Below, piece after piece: positions 5,253 through 5,284 of a stretch of 5,284 bases of DNA. The notes beneath the pieces are model-generated. The model was not told where the DNA came from, did not search any database, and saw only the letters and a list, made by a program, of their open reading frames with translations. The stretch spans positions 1-5,284 of the forward strand of contig JAFGRS010000655.1 of NCBI GenBank assembly GCA_016935045.1. The letters are read 5' to 3'. Source of the DNA: Lentisphaeria bacterium. Lineage in GTDB: Bacteria > Verrucomicrobiota > Lentisphaeria > Oligosphaerales > JAFGRS01. Both the position numbers and the translations under genes were made by a program. Position 1 is the first letter of the stretch. Every line of letters starts with the position of its first letter.

Positions 5253-5284
5253 GTCGGGGGCTGAAGCCGGTACTACAAACCTCG

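Larger units (their letters stand above)
5132..5281. repeat. 150-base palindromic element with 21-base imperfect terminal inverted repeats
   Basis: The left arm (5132-5152, beginning GGTTCGTAGTCCCG) matches the reverse complement of the right arm (5261-5281, beginning GGTTTGTAGTACCG) at 17 of 21 positions. Each arm contains its own mini-palindrome (CCGCCTTGAGGCGG on the left, GGCTGAAGCC on the right), and the interior has further hairpins. No transposase frame is inside. The layout is that of a REP/BIME or MITE-like non-autonomous repeat. The right flank is cut by the window after three bases, so a target duplication cannot be tested. Confidence 0.5.

Overview
This is a GC-rich window from a Gram-negative bacterium. 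The Kdo transferase gene waaA shows that the organism makes lipid A-based lipopolysaccharide. The region after htpG holds short tandem repeats and palindromes of a kind I associate from memory with Planctomycetes/Lentisphaerae/Kiritimatiellae/Verrucomicrobia-type (PVC) genomes. The phylum is therefore only a guess.

Left half (1-2376, minus strand): a two-gene operon read leftward. waaA comes first. Its 3' end overlaps by 17 bases the start of a second gene, whose ribosome binding site lies inside waaA. The second gene is open to the left edge of the window (355 codons seen, no stop). It encodes a charged, helical protein. Its layout resembles the kleisin subunits of condensin-like SMC complexes: a winged-helix-like N-terminus, an 'LHQLEDWGLVR' segment, then long helices. 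The nearest families are MukF and JetA of the Wadjet plasmid-defence systems, particularly DUF2397/TIGR02677. If that is right, the partner genes (JetB/MukE-like, an SMC ATPase, possibly the JetD nuclease) should lie just off the left edge. This is the most interesting item here.

Middle (2394-2846): a divergent intergenic region. About 310 bases hold no convincing gene. A near-consensus sigma70-type promoter (TTGACT-16-TACAAT) follows, then a leader of about 105 nt with three successive stem-loops before a good Shine-Dalgarno site.

Right of centre (2847-4796, plus strand): a complete htpG (bacterial Hsp90, 649 aa) with intact ATPase motifs.

Right end (4797-5284): non-coding. It holds five short tandem-repeat blocks with 7-, 8- or 14-base units, packed into about 250 bases. 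After them comes a palindrome-rich block bounded by 21-base imperfect inverted repeats, which looks like a REP/MITE-type element. Nothing suggests that htpG and the leftward operon act together; they are divergent neighbours.
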